From positions 1,054,001 through 1,118,000 of the forward strand of contig LODT01000029.1 in NCBI GenBank assembly GCA_001606155.1: a stretch of 64,000 nt of DNA, read 5' to 3'. Numbering within the stretch: the stretch's first letter is position 1; each line of letters starts with the position of its first letter. A program made the translations under genes and the position numbers. This document shows, in pieces, positions 1 through 10,530 of this stretch. The DNA is from Tieghemostelium lacteum. Taxonomy: Eukaryota > Evosea > Eumycetozoa > Dictyosteliales > Raperosteliaceae. The notes beneath the pieces are model-generated. The model made no database searches. It was not told the origin of the DNA and saw only the letters and a program-made list of their open reading frames with translations.

Positions 1-1511
1 AATCTGTAAAAAGTGGTAATAGAGCAGTAATGGATTTTATTCTAAAATACTGGGATACTAAAAGTATAAATTGGTCAGACTATAGTTTTGATTTGTTTAA
101 GAGTGGTAATAGCGATTTGATACCAAAATCTGATAGAGGCGTTGGTAATATCTATTATCAAAGTTCACTGTCACCTATAGAAACTTTTCATAACAAATTC
201 AAAAAGGTGGTACAGACAATAGAGGATTGGAAGAAATGTTCTATTTATTGTATCGATAGTAGTACTTTATCAAATGAAGTTAAGTATAAAAATTTAAGCA
301 CCTTACTAGAGCATGGTACTACATTGAAAGTAAAACCTGCTGACTATGAACAGATATTTATATCTAATATTAATCATGGTACTGCTGATTTAATTTCACT
401 GGTTATATCGCATTTACCAAACAATAATTTACCTTTTAAAGAAAGTTCTTATCGCATTAAATCTGCCTTGTTTACCACTAAAAACCCACACCGTGTTTCA
501 ATTTTTGAAAGAATATTAGAAAAGTACCCACGTTTCTTGAGAATGTATGGTGATAATATTACTGTTGAAATTGAGATATGGGATTATGAAATGTTAAAAT
601 TCCTTCTAGAATACTATAAGGGAGGTACCAAAGGTCGAATAGAGTTTATTGGTAACTTTATAAACGATCTACAAAAATCCATTTTAGTAGGTAGCTATAG
701 TGTTGAAAAATTAGTATATTTCTCCAAACAAAATGCTTTTAATAATGTTCAAGTTGTAAGACACCTCATTCAATACTATCCAGAAGTCAGATACCATATC
801 TCCCTCAACCTAAACCTATATCCTATTTTTCAAGAAGATATTGATTTCCTCTTTGAAAATTATGATACTAGTAGTATCAAAATTGCATTGTTAAATGCTA
901 TTCGATTACTGGTATTTCATGCAAGATTAGACTTGATTAAACACATTTGGTCCAATAATAAGTATATGAATATCCTTTACACCAAAACTAATTTTGAAGA
1001 TGAAAAAGAGTTTATATTAGAAGACTCCATTAGATCAGCTCATTGGGAGACATTTGAATATATTCTCAATTGGTATAATCCTCATGCTAGATTCACTGTG
1101 TATCAATTCAGTCTAGCTCAAAAACAGAATAATTTTAGAATATTTGAAACTATTAGTAACCAAATGGGTATAAATGAACCAATTTATTTTGCAGATTATA
1201 TAAGGAATGGTAATTTACCAATATTAAAATGTATCCTAAAAAAATATCAGTTTGTATTAAAAAGTCCACATTTTCAAACAAACCATCTTACAGTATTTCA
1301 ATATCTATATGAAAACTGTAAAGATCTCACTATAATACCACTTTTTGAATTTCAACAATATCCTCAACAATATCATTATATTTATTTAAATCCAAACATT
1401 AATAATAATAATAATAATAACAATAATAATAATAATATTAATAACAATGAAAATAGAACAACACAAACACCTATAAAAAAAGTAGTAAAGTTTGTAAAAA
1501 GTTTATTTTAA
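1..1511 (+). CDS. Ankyrin-like dictyostelid repeat protein, 5' end outside the window
   Basis: The reading frame is open from base 3 to the stop at 1509-1511. The ATG at 30 is therefore probably internal and the gene begins left of the window. The visible part has about 500 residues. It contains loosely repeated units with the pattern hydrophobic-x-x-hydrophobic-Leu followed by a Tyr/His-rich turn (for example FILKYWDTK, FLLEYYKGG, CILKKYQF). These resemble degenerate ankyrin repeats of the large lineage-specific families of dictyostelids. The C-terminus has a short Asn run encoded by AAT/AAC (about 1400-1445), then a basic tail. No catalytic motif is visible. The family guess rests on repeat texture only; the function is unknown. 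Confidence 0.7.
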   Translation, partial: SVKSGNRAVMDFILKYWDTKSINWSDYSFDLFKSGNSDLIPKSDRGVGNIYYQSSLSPIETFHNKFKKVVQTIEDWKKCSIYCIDSSTLSNEVKYKNLSTLLEHGTTLKVKPADYEQIFISNINHGTADLISLVISHLPNNNLPFKESSYRIKSALFTTKNPHRVSIFERILEKYPRFLRMYGDNITVEIEIWDYEMLKFLLEYYKGGTKGRIEFIGNFINDLQKSILVGSYSVEKLVYFSKQNAFNNVQVVRHLIQYYPEVRYHISLNLNLYPIFQEDIDFLFENYDTSSIKIALLNAIRLLVFHARLDLIKHIWSNNKYMNILYTKTNFEDEKEFILEDSIRSAHWETFEYILNWYNPHARFTVYQFSLAQKQNNFRIFETISNQMGINEPIYFADYIRNGNLPILKCILKKYQFVLKSPHFQTNHLTVFQYLYENCKDLTIIPLFEFQQYPQQYHYIYLNPNINNNNNNNNNNNNINNNENRTTQTPIKKVVKFVKSLF

Positions 1512-1594
1512 AATAAAGAATGTATTATTAGAAATTCAATTAAATCACCTATTCAATATGGTTATTTGAAATTTGATTATTGAATGGTGGGTTT

Positions 1595-2200
1595 CTAGAA
1601 ACCATAACATGAACTACATTCAAGAGGTCGATTTTTACAAATACCTTCTTCACATTGGTAAAAATATGGTTGATATACACTGTTTTGTTCTATACATAAA
1701 TATTCAATTTGATCAATATCATTATTGAATTTGTTGGAATAATAGGTAAGAACATTTTGGTTACATTCATAATCGTTAAAGTCGTACATGACCACAGATT
1801 CATCTAGTATATTAGGTTGACTATCAACAGTAAAGTAAAACGAATTGGCAAAAGATTGAGGAATATATACACAAGAGTCCAATTGAACCTTGTCACTTGA
1901 AACTAAAGTATCATTACAAGTCTGATATTCATAGGTATCCAATATATATGTACCACTGTTATCGTATGGTGTGAATAGATAGGACATATCTTCATCTTCG
2001 TTATTTAAACATGCTGTACCATCACCTCTAATCAACATGGAATATCCCATAAATTGAGTAGTACTACTATTGAAACATGTTCCACCATTTGGAGATAAAT
2101 TTATATATTGTGCATTAGGTGGAGGTGTACTACTACTACTATTACATTTAATTAAATAGACATTAATTAATAGTATTATAAATATTGTTAATTTGATCAT
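1595..2200 (-). CDS. Small Cys-containing secreted protein
   Basis: This is a 201-residue protein starting at the ATG at 2198-2200. The first about 19 residues form a classic signal peptide (basic MIK, then an Ile/Leu-rich core, then Cys-Asn), so it should enter the secretory pathway. The mature part has about ten cysteines, spaced as expected for disulfides, and several Asn-X-Ser/Thr sites. No transmembrane segment or GPI-type tail follows, so a soluble extracellular or vesicular protein is likely. The family is not recognised; it looks like one of the short secreted proteins expanded in dictyostelids. It shares its general style, but no clear alignment, with the secreted protein at 32758-33540. 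Confidence 0.75.
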   Translation of the reverse strand: MIKLTIFIILLINVYLIKCNSSSSTPPPNAQYINLSPNGGTCFNSSTTQFMGYSMLIRGDGTACLNNEDEDMSYLFTPYDNSGTYILDTYEYQTCNDTLVSSDKVQLDSCVYIPQSFANSFYFTVDSQPNILDESVVMYDFNDYECNQNVLTYYSNKFNNDIDQIEYLCIEQNSVYQPYFYQCEEGICKNRPLECSSCYGF

Positions 2201-2481
2201 CTTATGAATTTGAAAAAAAAATTTTTGTCAGAATTTATAAAACTATAAATATCATTTAAAATATCTTTGGAATGCATTCCGGAGATTTTATCTGATTAAA
2301 TTCATTGATTTTAAATAATTTTATTTTTGATCACCACTCATTTGAAATTTCTGAATAAATGATCTAAAGTTTTTGAAAAAAGTTTTTGAAAATCAAAATC
2401 TAAAAGAAATATCAAAATGTTTAGTCATTTCTAGTTAAACCCAAAAACTTTTTTTTTGCTAGTTTTTCAACAAAACTAAGA

Positions 2482-5400
2482 ATGGATTGGATAACAATAA
2501 CAAAACTATTAAAAACCCAAAAGATTTTCCCAAAGAAGGTAGATGAATATCTAAAAAATTATTCATTTGAATGTTGTGATTCAATTAAAACAGAGATAAT
2601 TGAATCTACAAACGTACCTTACACTGAAAATGAATTGGTTTTCTTTTCAAAAGTATTTATTAAACACCCAATGGATTGGAATGATAGTATAAGTATGTGT
2701 TGTTGGTTATATATCTCACTTTATAAGAATACTTTCATGGACTCTAACCAAAGCATCTTTTTTAAAGAATTACTTGAAATATTTGATAAAGGTAATAGAA
2801 ATCAACAATTGGCTATTATTTGTGTTCATCACAAAAATCATATATTAAATAGTAATGGTATTGTAGATAGAGTATTTAATTCTGATAACATAGAAACTTT
2901 TGATGATCAAATTAAAATCGAAACAATGAACTATCTAATATCAATTCAACCTGATCATATCATTCCTTCTTGTATTCCTTTGATATCAATATATGAGGTA
3001 AATATAATTACAATTGAAGCAGATATATTTATTTAAACTCACACATAAATTTAAAGTTTTTTGAAAAGAATAACAATATTTTAGATGAGTTCATAAAATT
3101 AATTGAAATACTTCATCAAAGAATGTCTTGTCAATCTGCTGGGCAAAGTATAGAGTGGAATTTGACAGCTCAAGTCAATAAATCTATGCTTGTAAATCTA
3201 TTTGGCAGTGTTTTATCCAGTATTGAACTGAATGGTAGAGTACTAAATGGATATTGTCCTGCATTGGATTTTGTGATTCATGGTTTTCAATCTCTTTCCC
3301 CCAAAGAACAGGTTGTGTTGAAAGATAAAATCAAAAAATCACTTCCTTATCTCATAAAGTACTATAATAATGACTATCATTTTGGTTTTTATGAAGGATC
3401 ATCTACATTCATCAAACTTGGAAAGATATTCCCAAATATCTCACATATGATAATGGATCATTTTAAGACTTTATCTTCACAACCTAAGGTTGCAATAAGT
3501 TGTGTAAATTCTATCAAAATTCTAATTGGAGATTATAAATCCTTTGATTTAATTGAACAAAATATCTCAACAATTACATCGTATGTATTTCAAATTGGAT
3601 ATTCACTAAAATTTATATTAATATTTATCTTAAATAGAGCAATTGGTAAATCTGTATTACAATTTGATGGTATACAAAAGAGTATTGCTCTTGATTTATT
3701 GAATTATCTCAATAAACAATTCCCAAACTCTATGAGATTCTCAGATCAACAAGTTGAAATTTTGATAAAACATCTGATCAATATCGATTGTACTGATACA
3801 TTATCACAGTTTGTAGAACTATTCCAATTTATTGTAAAACAATCTCCCTCCATGTTTGTCAAATACCACAAAGAATTAATTGGGTACTGGAACACAAGTG
3901 TGTTTATATGGGCAGAACTCATTGATATTGTGTCAACTTTGGTTTTACAAACTCTATCTAAAAGTAATTCGGATGAATTGAAAGACTTTTTAAAACTTGA
4001 TGGGATAATAACTTTTGAAACTCTCTATAGACTATATGTTCGTGACCCTAAAAACAAAGATTTGATAAATACAGTTCAACTAGCTATACAAAGTCAAGAA
4101 TGGGAGCACTGGTATTATAAAAAAGGTAGAATAATATCACTACTATACTTGTTCAAACAAGTTGGAGATGAGGGTTTAAATCTTAATTTAAAACAAGCTA
4201 TTTCAACCCTCTTATCTAGTACGGTAGACATTACTCTCAGAGATCTCTTTGATCGTTCAAATACCAAAGGATCTCTATTTACACTCATTCATTTGAAATC
4301 TTTTGTGAATGAGTTTCTGGATATCAATTGGATATTACGTAATTGTTTCTACAATCTCGAAGCCTTGGATATATTATGTAATATATTCATCAAAGAGGAT
4401 ACCACCTTTGATACTCGTGATTATTTGGTAAAGTATTTGATAAACCCTATCAAAGAATGCATTAAGAAACCCATTGGTACATCTAAACTTTTCAGAATGT
4501 TTCCTATAGCTTTGAAATACTCTCGTTATATTGATTTAGATAACGAATTAATAGATATCTACCAATTGGCTATACAATCAGAATTGACCGATCCGATAGG
4601 GTTAGGTAAATTGTTATTAGGAATTAATAACCTTGAATCTGAGATAGTAAATCTATTTCAAATGATGATAAACATCAATACCAGTAATATTACATTAAAA
4701 TTGTTATTTATCAACACAATTCACAATGGATACCATTTTGATGATAAAACAACAACTCAATTAAATTCAAAAATTCAACAACTTGATGGAGGTATACCTC
4801 TTAATCTTCATAACTCTTCTGATGATCCATCAAAACCACTATCATCTTCATTGTTTGTGAATACATTAGAAGAATTTCCAAATTATCTAATCAGTAAGAT
4901 TATTGGAATGGTCGTAGTTTCCGAAGGTAAATCAAATTATTGGAAATTGATGTATAAGCTATCATTTGTGAGCTCCAAATTTCTAAATTGTGTATCAATG
5001 GCTGCCAAATCAGCTACATGTCCAATATCTAAACGTGGATTTAAGCCACCAGTCTATAAAAGAGTTCTAAACTGGAAATCCAAATACTCAATAATTCAAA
5101 CATCACCAAATCATTTGGCGGATGTCCAATTTTCATTCTTAGCATACCAAGATTATAAGTCTATGGTATACAATCAACTTGTATCACTCACTGTGATATC
5201 TAATTTTAAACCATTACAACCAATGATTGGCTTACGAAAAGTTATATTTAAAAGTACTCATTCGTTTCGTGAAGTAGATTGGGTTACATACATTGATAAT
5301 TTTCCAAATATAGAGGTAATAGTTTTAGATTTGGTACCACCTGGTAGAGTTCTATTCAAGATAGGTTCACTTCCCAACCTCAAGAAACTTTCAATGAAAG

Positions 5401-5984
5401 ATAGTGATTTTTTAGATGAGGATATAAGATGGGGTTTTGAAGAATTTGTAAAATTCATGGAGAAAAAACCACACATTGCGTTTAAAGTGGTCTATGATCC
5501 TACAACTTTAACAAAAATACCAATCTATGCAAGATGTATCAAAAAGTTAAAAATTTCATATAACTTATTTTTCAAAAAGGTTTTGGACTATAGTAATTTT
5601 AGTGGACTAACAACTATTAAAATGGAGATAAGTTCTCAAAATCTCTCTGTACCACTACAAGAGTTTCGTTCACTCAAAAACCTAAGCTTAATCTACAATT
5701 CAAAAGATGAAAGCGCACAACATAATGGAAAGATAATTGAAGATTTTGCAAACATATTAAATAATTCAACAATCACATCATTTCATTTTATTCAAAGTGC
5801 TGATATTATAAATGAAATTTTTGTACTTCCATTCGTAAACATTATTGATAAACACCCAACCATCACATCATTTATATACGAAAAAGAAAATTTCATTGTA
5901 CCTCAATTGTATATTTTTCAATTTCACACATTTGAAAACCACTCCACCAATCCTCAAATATATAGATTTTATAAAATAAGATAA
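2482..5984 (+). CDS. Large helical-repeat/LRR protein of a dictyostelid-specific family (two exons)
   Basis: Exon 1 is 2482-2997 and exon 2 is about 3090-5984. The donor GAG|GTAAAT at 2998 and an acceptor after ATGAG at 3089 keep the frame and give a 92-nt intron and about 1136 residues. An AG at 3083-3084 would break the frame. The first about 700 residues are all-helical with hydrophobic periodicity, HEAT/ARM-like. Around nt 4860-5050 comes an F-box-like stretch (FPNYLISKIIGMVVV, then SSKFLNCV). The rest has leucine-rich-repeat-like units (for example LRKVIFKS, LKKLSMKDSDFLD). The protein at the right edge has the same order of parts, including DYILSKIIRYII, so the two are paralogues. An adaptor role is only an inference. 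Confidence 0.75.
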
Positions 5985-5987
5985 ATT

Positions 5988-6180
5988 AATAAACCCTTTG
6001 ATTTAATTGAACAAAATATCTCAGCAAGTTCGTCATTTGTATTTCAAGTTTGGATATACACTGAAACTTGAATATTTAATGAGCTTTTGGTAAATCTGTA
6101 TTAAAAAAGTTAAGAATCTATTTACACTAACTCATTTTAATCATTTGTGTATCAGTTTTTGGATAAGTAATTGTTAAGTT
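5988..6180 (+). pseudogene. Decayed partial copy of the preceding LRR gene
   Basis: Bases from about 5990 onward repeat parts of the upstream gene. The stretch at 5995-6075 closely matches 3542-3612, both containing the run TTTGATTTAATTGAACAAAA, and continues into the TTGGTAAATCTGTATTA seen again at 3643-3659. After that, CTATTTACACTAACTCATTT (about 6118-6140) resembles 4275-4295. The copy therefore joins segments that are about 600 bp apart in the functional gene. It has no open frame. It is best read as the remnant of a tandem duplication shortened by an internal deletion. Confidence 0.7.
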
Positions 6181-6364
6181 TAATTATAAATATACACCCT
6201 TATTTGTTATGTTGTATGTCCTATCTCTAGAACTAAATCCTTTTATTATTATTAAAACTGTTTGGTTAAGAGTATTCTTATTTGTACTAATATATTTTGT
6301 AACATAACCTCAATACAATTCAAAAACCTGCAGTTGACATTCAACTACACTACTTTTTTTTGTA

Positions 6365-6651
6365 TCAAGGAATAGAACTAAAGAGAGGATTTGAATCATC
6401 ATGTAAAACTAGATTAAATGACGAAAAATCAGGAAAATTAAACCATTTTTGAACAAAATGTTTAATATCTCCTATTTCCTCTTTGATAATTCCGTCTTCA
6501 ACTAAAGGTACTTTAAGTGAATCATTTGGTTGATCTTTATAAACTCTAAATATTGGAGTAGTAAAATTCAACCACAAATTGTATTCATTTGAATGAAAAT
6601 TTTTTTTCTTAACCAAAATTTCAATTCCATTTTCTATTACAAAAACAGTTC
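6365..6651 (-). pseudogene. Truncated ORF or single exon, possibly a gene remnant
   Basis: An open frame of about 95 codons runs from just after a stop at 6650-6652 to the stop at 6365. It has no in-frame ATG at its start, so it is either the last exon of an unrecognised gene or a remnant. Its composition is protein-like (FRVYKDQPNDSLKVPLVED; WFNFPDFSSFNLVLHDD) rather than random. The beta/alpha pattern near the end faintly suggests a ubiquitin-like fold, but I cannot support that. No clean 3' splice site lies directly upstream. It sits beside the decayed fragment at 5988-6180 in a region that looks rearranged. Confidence 0.35.
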
Positions 6652-6887
6652 AAGAACTTAAATGAATTTAGTTTGAAAGGGTCACAGATTATCAATGATA
6701 ATATAATGAATATAAAAGCTCTTATTATTTTTTTTTTTTATTTTAATTTATGTGTTGTTGAGATTGGTTAATTGTAATATTATCAAATAGCATTATTGGT
6801 ATATATTTACAAGTCTTGTTGATATTGAACATTTCTAGAATATCATAAATAATAAAATAAATAAAAAATAATGAATAAATGAAGAAT

Positions 6888-8004
6888 TTAAATTCTTTTG
6901 ATGAATGAACGTAGTTTTTCGAGATATCTATCAGTACCAGCAGAGTGAACTGCAGTGGTATGATGATCACTTTCAATAGTCCAAAGTTCTTTTGGTTCCT
7001 GTGCACCAGCAAATAATTCCAATGCATGTGAGTATGGACATACAGGATCTTTTGTACCATGGAGAATTAAAATTGGTTTCTGAATCTGTTTAATACAATT
7101 CTCTGGTGTATCATCTCTTGAGAGGTTAGGAGAGGATGCCAAAATTCTCTGAATCGTTAATTCAACAATCATGTCAACTAACCAACCAGGAGGATTAGTT
7201 GGAATCACTTGATCAAATGGTTTAATAAATTTGAAAAATTTGGAAATATCTTCACCTAGGTATCTGTAGATATTGTGTCTCCATACAACTGAAGGTTTCA
7301 AATAACTACTCTCTGAAATTACACCGTCAATTAGATGATTGTCTTTGGAAGCTGCTACGATTACTGAACCTCCACCCAATGACATTCCAGTTAGGATAAT
7401 CTTTTTGGAATGTAATGGATACTTTGATTTTGCAATTCTAACTGCAGCTCTTACATCCTTTGATTCCCTAATTGAATAACCTACACCAGAACCCAACCCA
7501 TCACTAGCACCAATACCATCAATACTATCATAAATCAGTGTACTTATACCCTCATGATGCCATACCTGTATCTGTTCAATAAACTCATATCTATCTCTAC
7601 CAGATCCATGAACTGCAATCATTGTAATCTGTTGATCTTTACTAGCCAATGCAGGTACCCACCATCCTCTAATAGTCTGATTAGTATCAAATCCAAGAAA
7701 TTCAATATCATCATATTCAATATTAAATTTCTCTAATGGATTACCACTACCTGGTTTATTACCTTTCTACATTATAATTTGAACAAAAACATTAAAATTC
7801 ATAATTATTTCAAATAAAATTCATAATAATAATCTTAATACTAACCCACCATGGAAAATATAATAAAGCATTAGATACAAAATAGATGAAAAATGCTACA
7901 ATTGATACAGATAAGAGCCCAACCACTACAGATGATATCAATATACATTTATTCCATCCATTTGTTGATTTTACAACATTGTTATCTATTTTACTCTTTG
8001 ACAT
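6888..8004 (-). CDS. Membrane-anchored alpha/beta hydrolase (BEM46/ABHD13-like)
   Basis: Exon 1 is 8004-7846 and exon 2 is 7766-6888. The intron of 79 nt runs from GTTAGT to ATGTAG in phase 0, giving about 345 residues. An N-terminal hydrophobic segment (about residues 20-45, ending NALLYFPWW) predicts a single membrane anchor, as in BEM46/ABHD12/ABHD13 proteins. The oxyanion region is AVHGSGRDRYEF. The nucleophile elbow is GMSLGGG, the acid is in LHGTKDPVCP and the histidine is in ESDHHTTAVH, so the catalytic triad is complete. The substrate is unknown; lipid or peptide esters are typical of relatives. The start MSKSKIDNN is preferred because the longer upstream frame (to 8136) runs through A/T-rich low-complexity sequence. 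Confidence 0.82.
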
Positions 8005-8417
8005 TGGATTATTAATAAAAAATGTTGAATGGTAAAAAAAAAAAAGAAAATGTAAGAAAGATCTTTTTCGTTTATATAGATTTTTTGCGTTATTTGCAGC
8101 ATTAATGAAATCATAATTTTCTATGAATAGACACATTTTTTAGAATCTTAAAATTCAAAAATACATATTCAAACAAATATACACACATTTCTTTATTTAA
8201 TTGATATACTTATAATAATATAATCTAAATAATAATAATCGATTATAAATTTGTAATTTGATTTTTTTTTTTTTATTTTTATTTTTAATGTGTGGTTTTT
8301 GTAGATCAGATAAATAGTAAATGATTTCGAACACTAAATTTGTTTAGACATAAAAATAGAGGAATATATAATCAATAATTCTATAGAATCAATCAATACC
8401 ATCACAAATAATAGAAT
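8005..8417. other. Divergent intergenic region
   Basis: This is the 413-bp region between the start of the hydrolase gene and the small membrane-protein gene. It is almost pure A/T with an A-run near 8035-8045 and a T-run near 8261-8274. I see no other gene or structured element in it. It should contain both promoters. Confidence 0.6.
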
Positions 8418-8751
8418 ATGTTTAATGATTTTATAAATTCTATCATTTTGGTTACTGGTTTGATAAGTTATGGATATTACCAAAATACCAAAAGTCATTC
8501 AATGAATGATAAAAAATCAAATAATACTATTAACAATGGTAATCATAACCACAATACAACGGATGTTATTGAAAAATCAAAGCCATCAGAGGTAAGTTTA
8601 TTTGAATATCAACATTACAAGCACAAAGCACTAACGCTCAATCAAGGAAATTCAACAAATTATGAAAATACTTGAAAATAATTCATCAAGTAATCACCAG
8701 ATTTTTGACTCAAATAATCAAATTAAAAGAAGATTATTCCCTTCAGAGTAG
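8418..8751 (+). CDS. Small single-pass membrane protein, spliced
   Basis: Exon 1 is 8418-8591 and exon 2 is 8647-8751. The 55-nt intron starts GTAAGT, contains CACTAACG as a branch site, and ends ATCAAG. Splicing is phase 0 on both sides and gives a 92-residue protein. Read without splicing, the frame ends at 8675 with a different C-terminus. The protein has an N-terminal hydrophobic segment (about residues 7-21), a polar Asn/His-rich middle, and a helical C-terminal part with the motif IQQIMKILENN ending in LFPSE. It is not recognised. Organelle or ER tail-type anchoring is possible, but nothing more can be said. Confidence 0.65.
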
Positions 8752-8789
8752 AATAAATTTAAATTGTACAGATAGATCATATATAGATT

Positions 8790-9248
8790 TTATTTTAGAT
8801 CAGTTGTAGTATTTGTACTAGTTGTAGGAGTTGTAGTATTATTATTATTATTATTTGAGGAATCATTTTTAGTAGTAGTAGTTGAAGATACTTTTTCAAA
8901 TTTTCTATTATAACCATGTTTTTCAATATCTTTCCAAGTCTCTTGTGGATCAGAAACTGATTGCATATAATACATTTCCATAAAACCTCTAACTGTAAGA
9001 TACTCTTTATCGTTTATATCAAAATTATCTTTTAGATCTCTAATTGAATTCTTATCAAAAGGTTGACCATTACAACCAGTTGCAAAAGCATCTAATTCCT
9101 TATCACTCAAACAACCATCACCATCTAAATCATAGAGTGCAAATATCTCTTTTAACACTTTTTCTGCAATTTCTGTAAAATATTCTTCATCTGGGTCTAT
9201 AAGTTTTGGTATTGTTGATTTACTATTATTTGATGCTTTTTTACCCAT
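8790..9248 (-). CDS. EF-hand protein with predicted N-myristoylation
   Basis: The chosen start is ATG at 9248 (MGKKASNNSK), giving 152 residues. A longer upstream frame overlaps A/T-rich leader sequence up to the end of the next gene. Gly2 and Ser6 fit an N-myristoylation signal, and the lysines would aid membrane binding. One canonical EF-hand loop is clear (DLDGDGCLSDKE: Asp at positions 1, 3 and 5 and Glu at 12). A second, degenerate hand follows (around FDINDKEYLTVRGFMEMYY, where Asp-Ile-Asn replaces the usual pattern). The C-terminus is a Thr/Asn/Ser-rich tail. Similar one-and-a-half EF-hand proteins exist in plants; the role is unknown. The gene ends 38 bp from the stop of the plus-strand gene at 8751. 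Confidence 0.75.
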   Translation of the reverse strand: MGKKASNNSKSTIPKLIDPDEEYFTEIAEKVLKEIFALYDLDGDGCLSDKELDAFATGCNGQPFDKNSIRDLKDNFDINDKEYLTVRGFMEMYYMQSVSDPQETWKDIEKHGYNRKFEKVSSTTTTKNDSSNNNNNNTTTPTTSTNTTTDLK

Positions 9249-9336
9249 CCTTCGTCTTTTTCGTCTTTGATAATGTCCACAAAAAATGAAATTAAAAAAA
9301 AAAACTTTTAAAAAGTGAGAGTGGTTTGCATGCAAT

Positions 9337-10436
9337 TTATTTATAAGGCGTTATTGTAATGCATAGTTGCTTGGTAAGAGATATTGTCGATATCAGACCT
9401 TGAACCGACTTATTTACATCCATTGAAATTATTGCTGAATCTACTAATTGTATACTATCAATCACCTTTGAGGTCTTTGATTGTGGATTATAATCAATTA
9501 GAGAGAGTTTACCATTTCCTTCTGCAATACTAAATTGTTTAGATGGTTTTGATGAACTTAAGAATCTACCTGACCATATTGTATTATTAAGACCTTTATT
9601 CAACACCAACTCATCAGTTAACTCATTAACTGACATTAACTTAACTATAGATCCATTAGTAGTTACCAATAGAGTTTCATTTGATTCATCTATATCCATT
9701 GAACATATACCATATTCCACAGTCTTTTTTTGTATTATATTATAATTTCTCAAATCCATTTGATGTAGTTGTCCATTTTCAAAACCTGCTAGTCCGAAAT
9801 AACCTCTAGTTACCACAGACCAACAGTTATCCTTAACACCTTCAACTGGCGACACAAAATGAATTGGTTTCGAAAGTAATGTAGTTCTAGTATCCCAAAA
9901 TGATATAGAACCATCTTTAGCACCACACACCAAAACTGAATTCTCTCTATTAAAATCCATACAATTCAAATTTATCTGATGTGCATTCTTATGGCTTGTA
10001 ATCGGTATATCAAATCTATTAATATCCCATATCGATATAGATCCACTAAAATCACCACATGCTATAGTATTCTGATTTAAAACTGTTGAAGATCTAACAG
10101 GACTTGCATTTTCAGCCTGATTTTCATCATTTATGGATATCAAGATATTAGGAAACTCAATTTCAATTTCATTTTTGATCATTTTGAAATTAAAAAACGT
10201 ACTTGATTAATTAACTTCAATCTTGACATTGGTATCTTACTATTACTACTATCATCGTCTAATAACTCTAAATCATATACAGAGATATCACCTTTATTAT
10301 TTTGTTTCTTTCCAACTGTAACTATTTTACTAGAATTTGGTTGTAACCATTTACAATCATATGTAATTACAGAACATCTATTTTGACAAATAGGTAACAA
10401 TATTTCATTACTGTTATTCCAATCTTTATTTGCCAT
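9337..10436 (-). CDS. WD40 protein, WDR92/Monad (DNAAF10) homologue
   Basis: Exon 1 is 10436-10203 and exon 2 is 10116-9337. The 86-nt intron has donor CAA|GTACGT and acceptor AATCAG in phase 0, giving 337 residues. The joined junction (KLINQ/AENASPVRSST) fits the WDR92 family where human has an EKAKPIKCGTF-type segment. Other family landmarks are YDCKWLQPNSSKIVTVG near the N-terminus, ACGDFSGSISIWDI, KDNCWSVV and YGICSMDID. WDR92 is a cofactor of the R2TP/prefoldin-like HSP90 assembly machinery (PAQosome) and, in ciliated cells, helps assemble axonemal dyneins. The length is close to the human protein (357). It is divergent from the Pak kinase gene, with 94 bp between the starts. Confidence 0.72.
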
Positions 10437-10530
10437 CTCAAAAAAAAAAATAAAAATCAAATCATTAATTTTTAAAATATTTAAACCCTCATTATTCATA
10501 ATTAAAAAAAATAGTAAATCGATAATTTTT

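Noticed and set aside
6743-7060. Minus-strand 105-codon open frame
   Set aside because: Overlaps the 3' part of the alpha/beta hydrolase in another frame and extends only into A/T-rich trailer.
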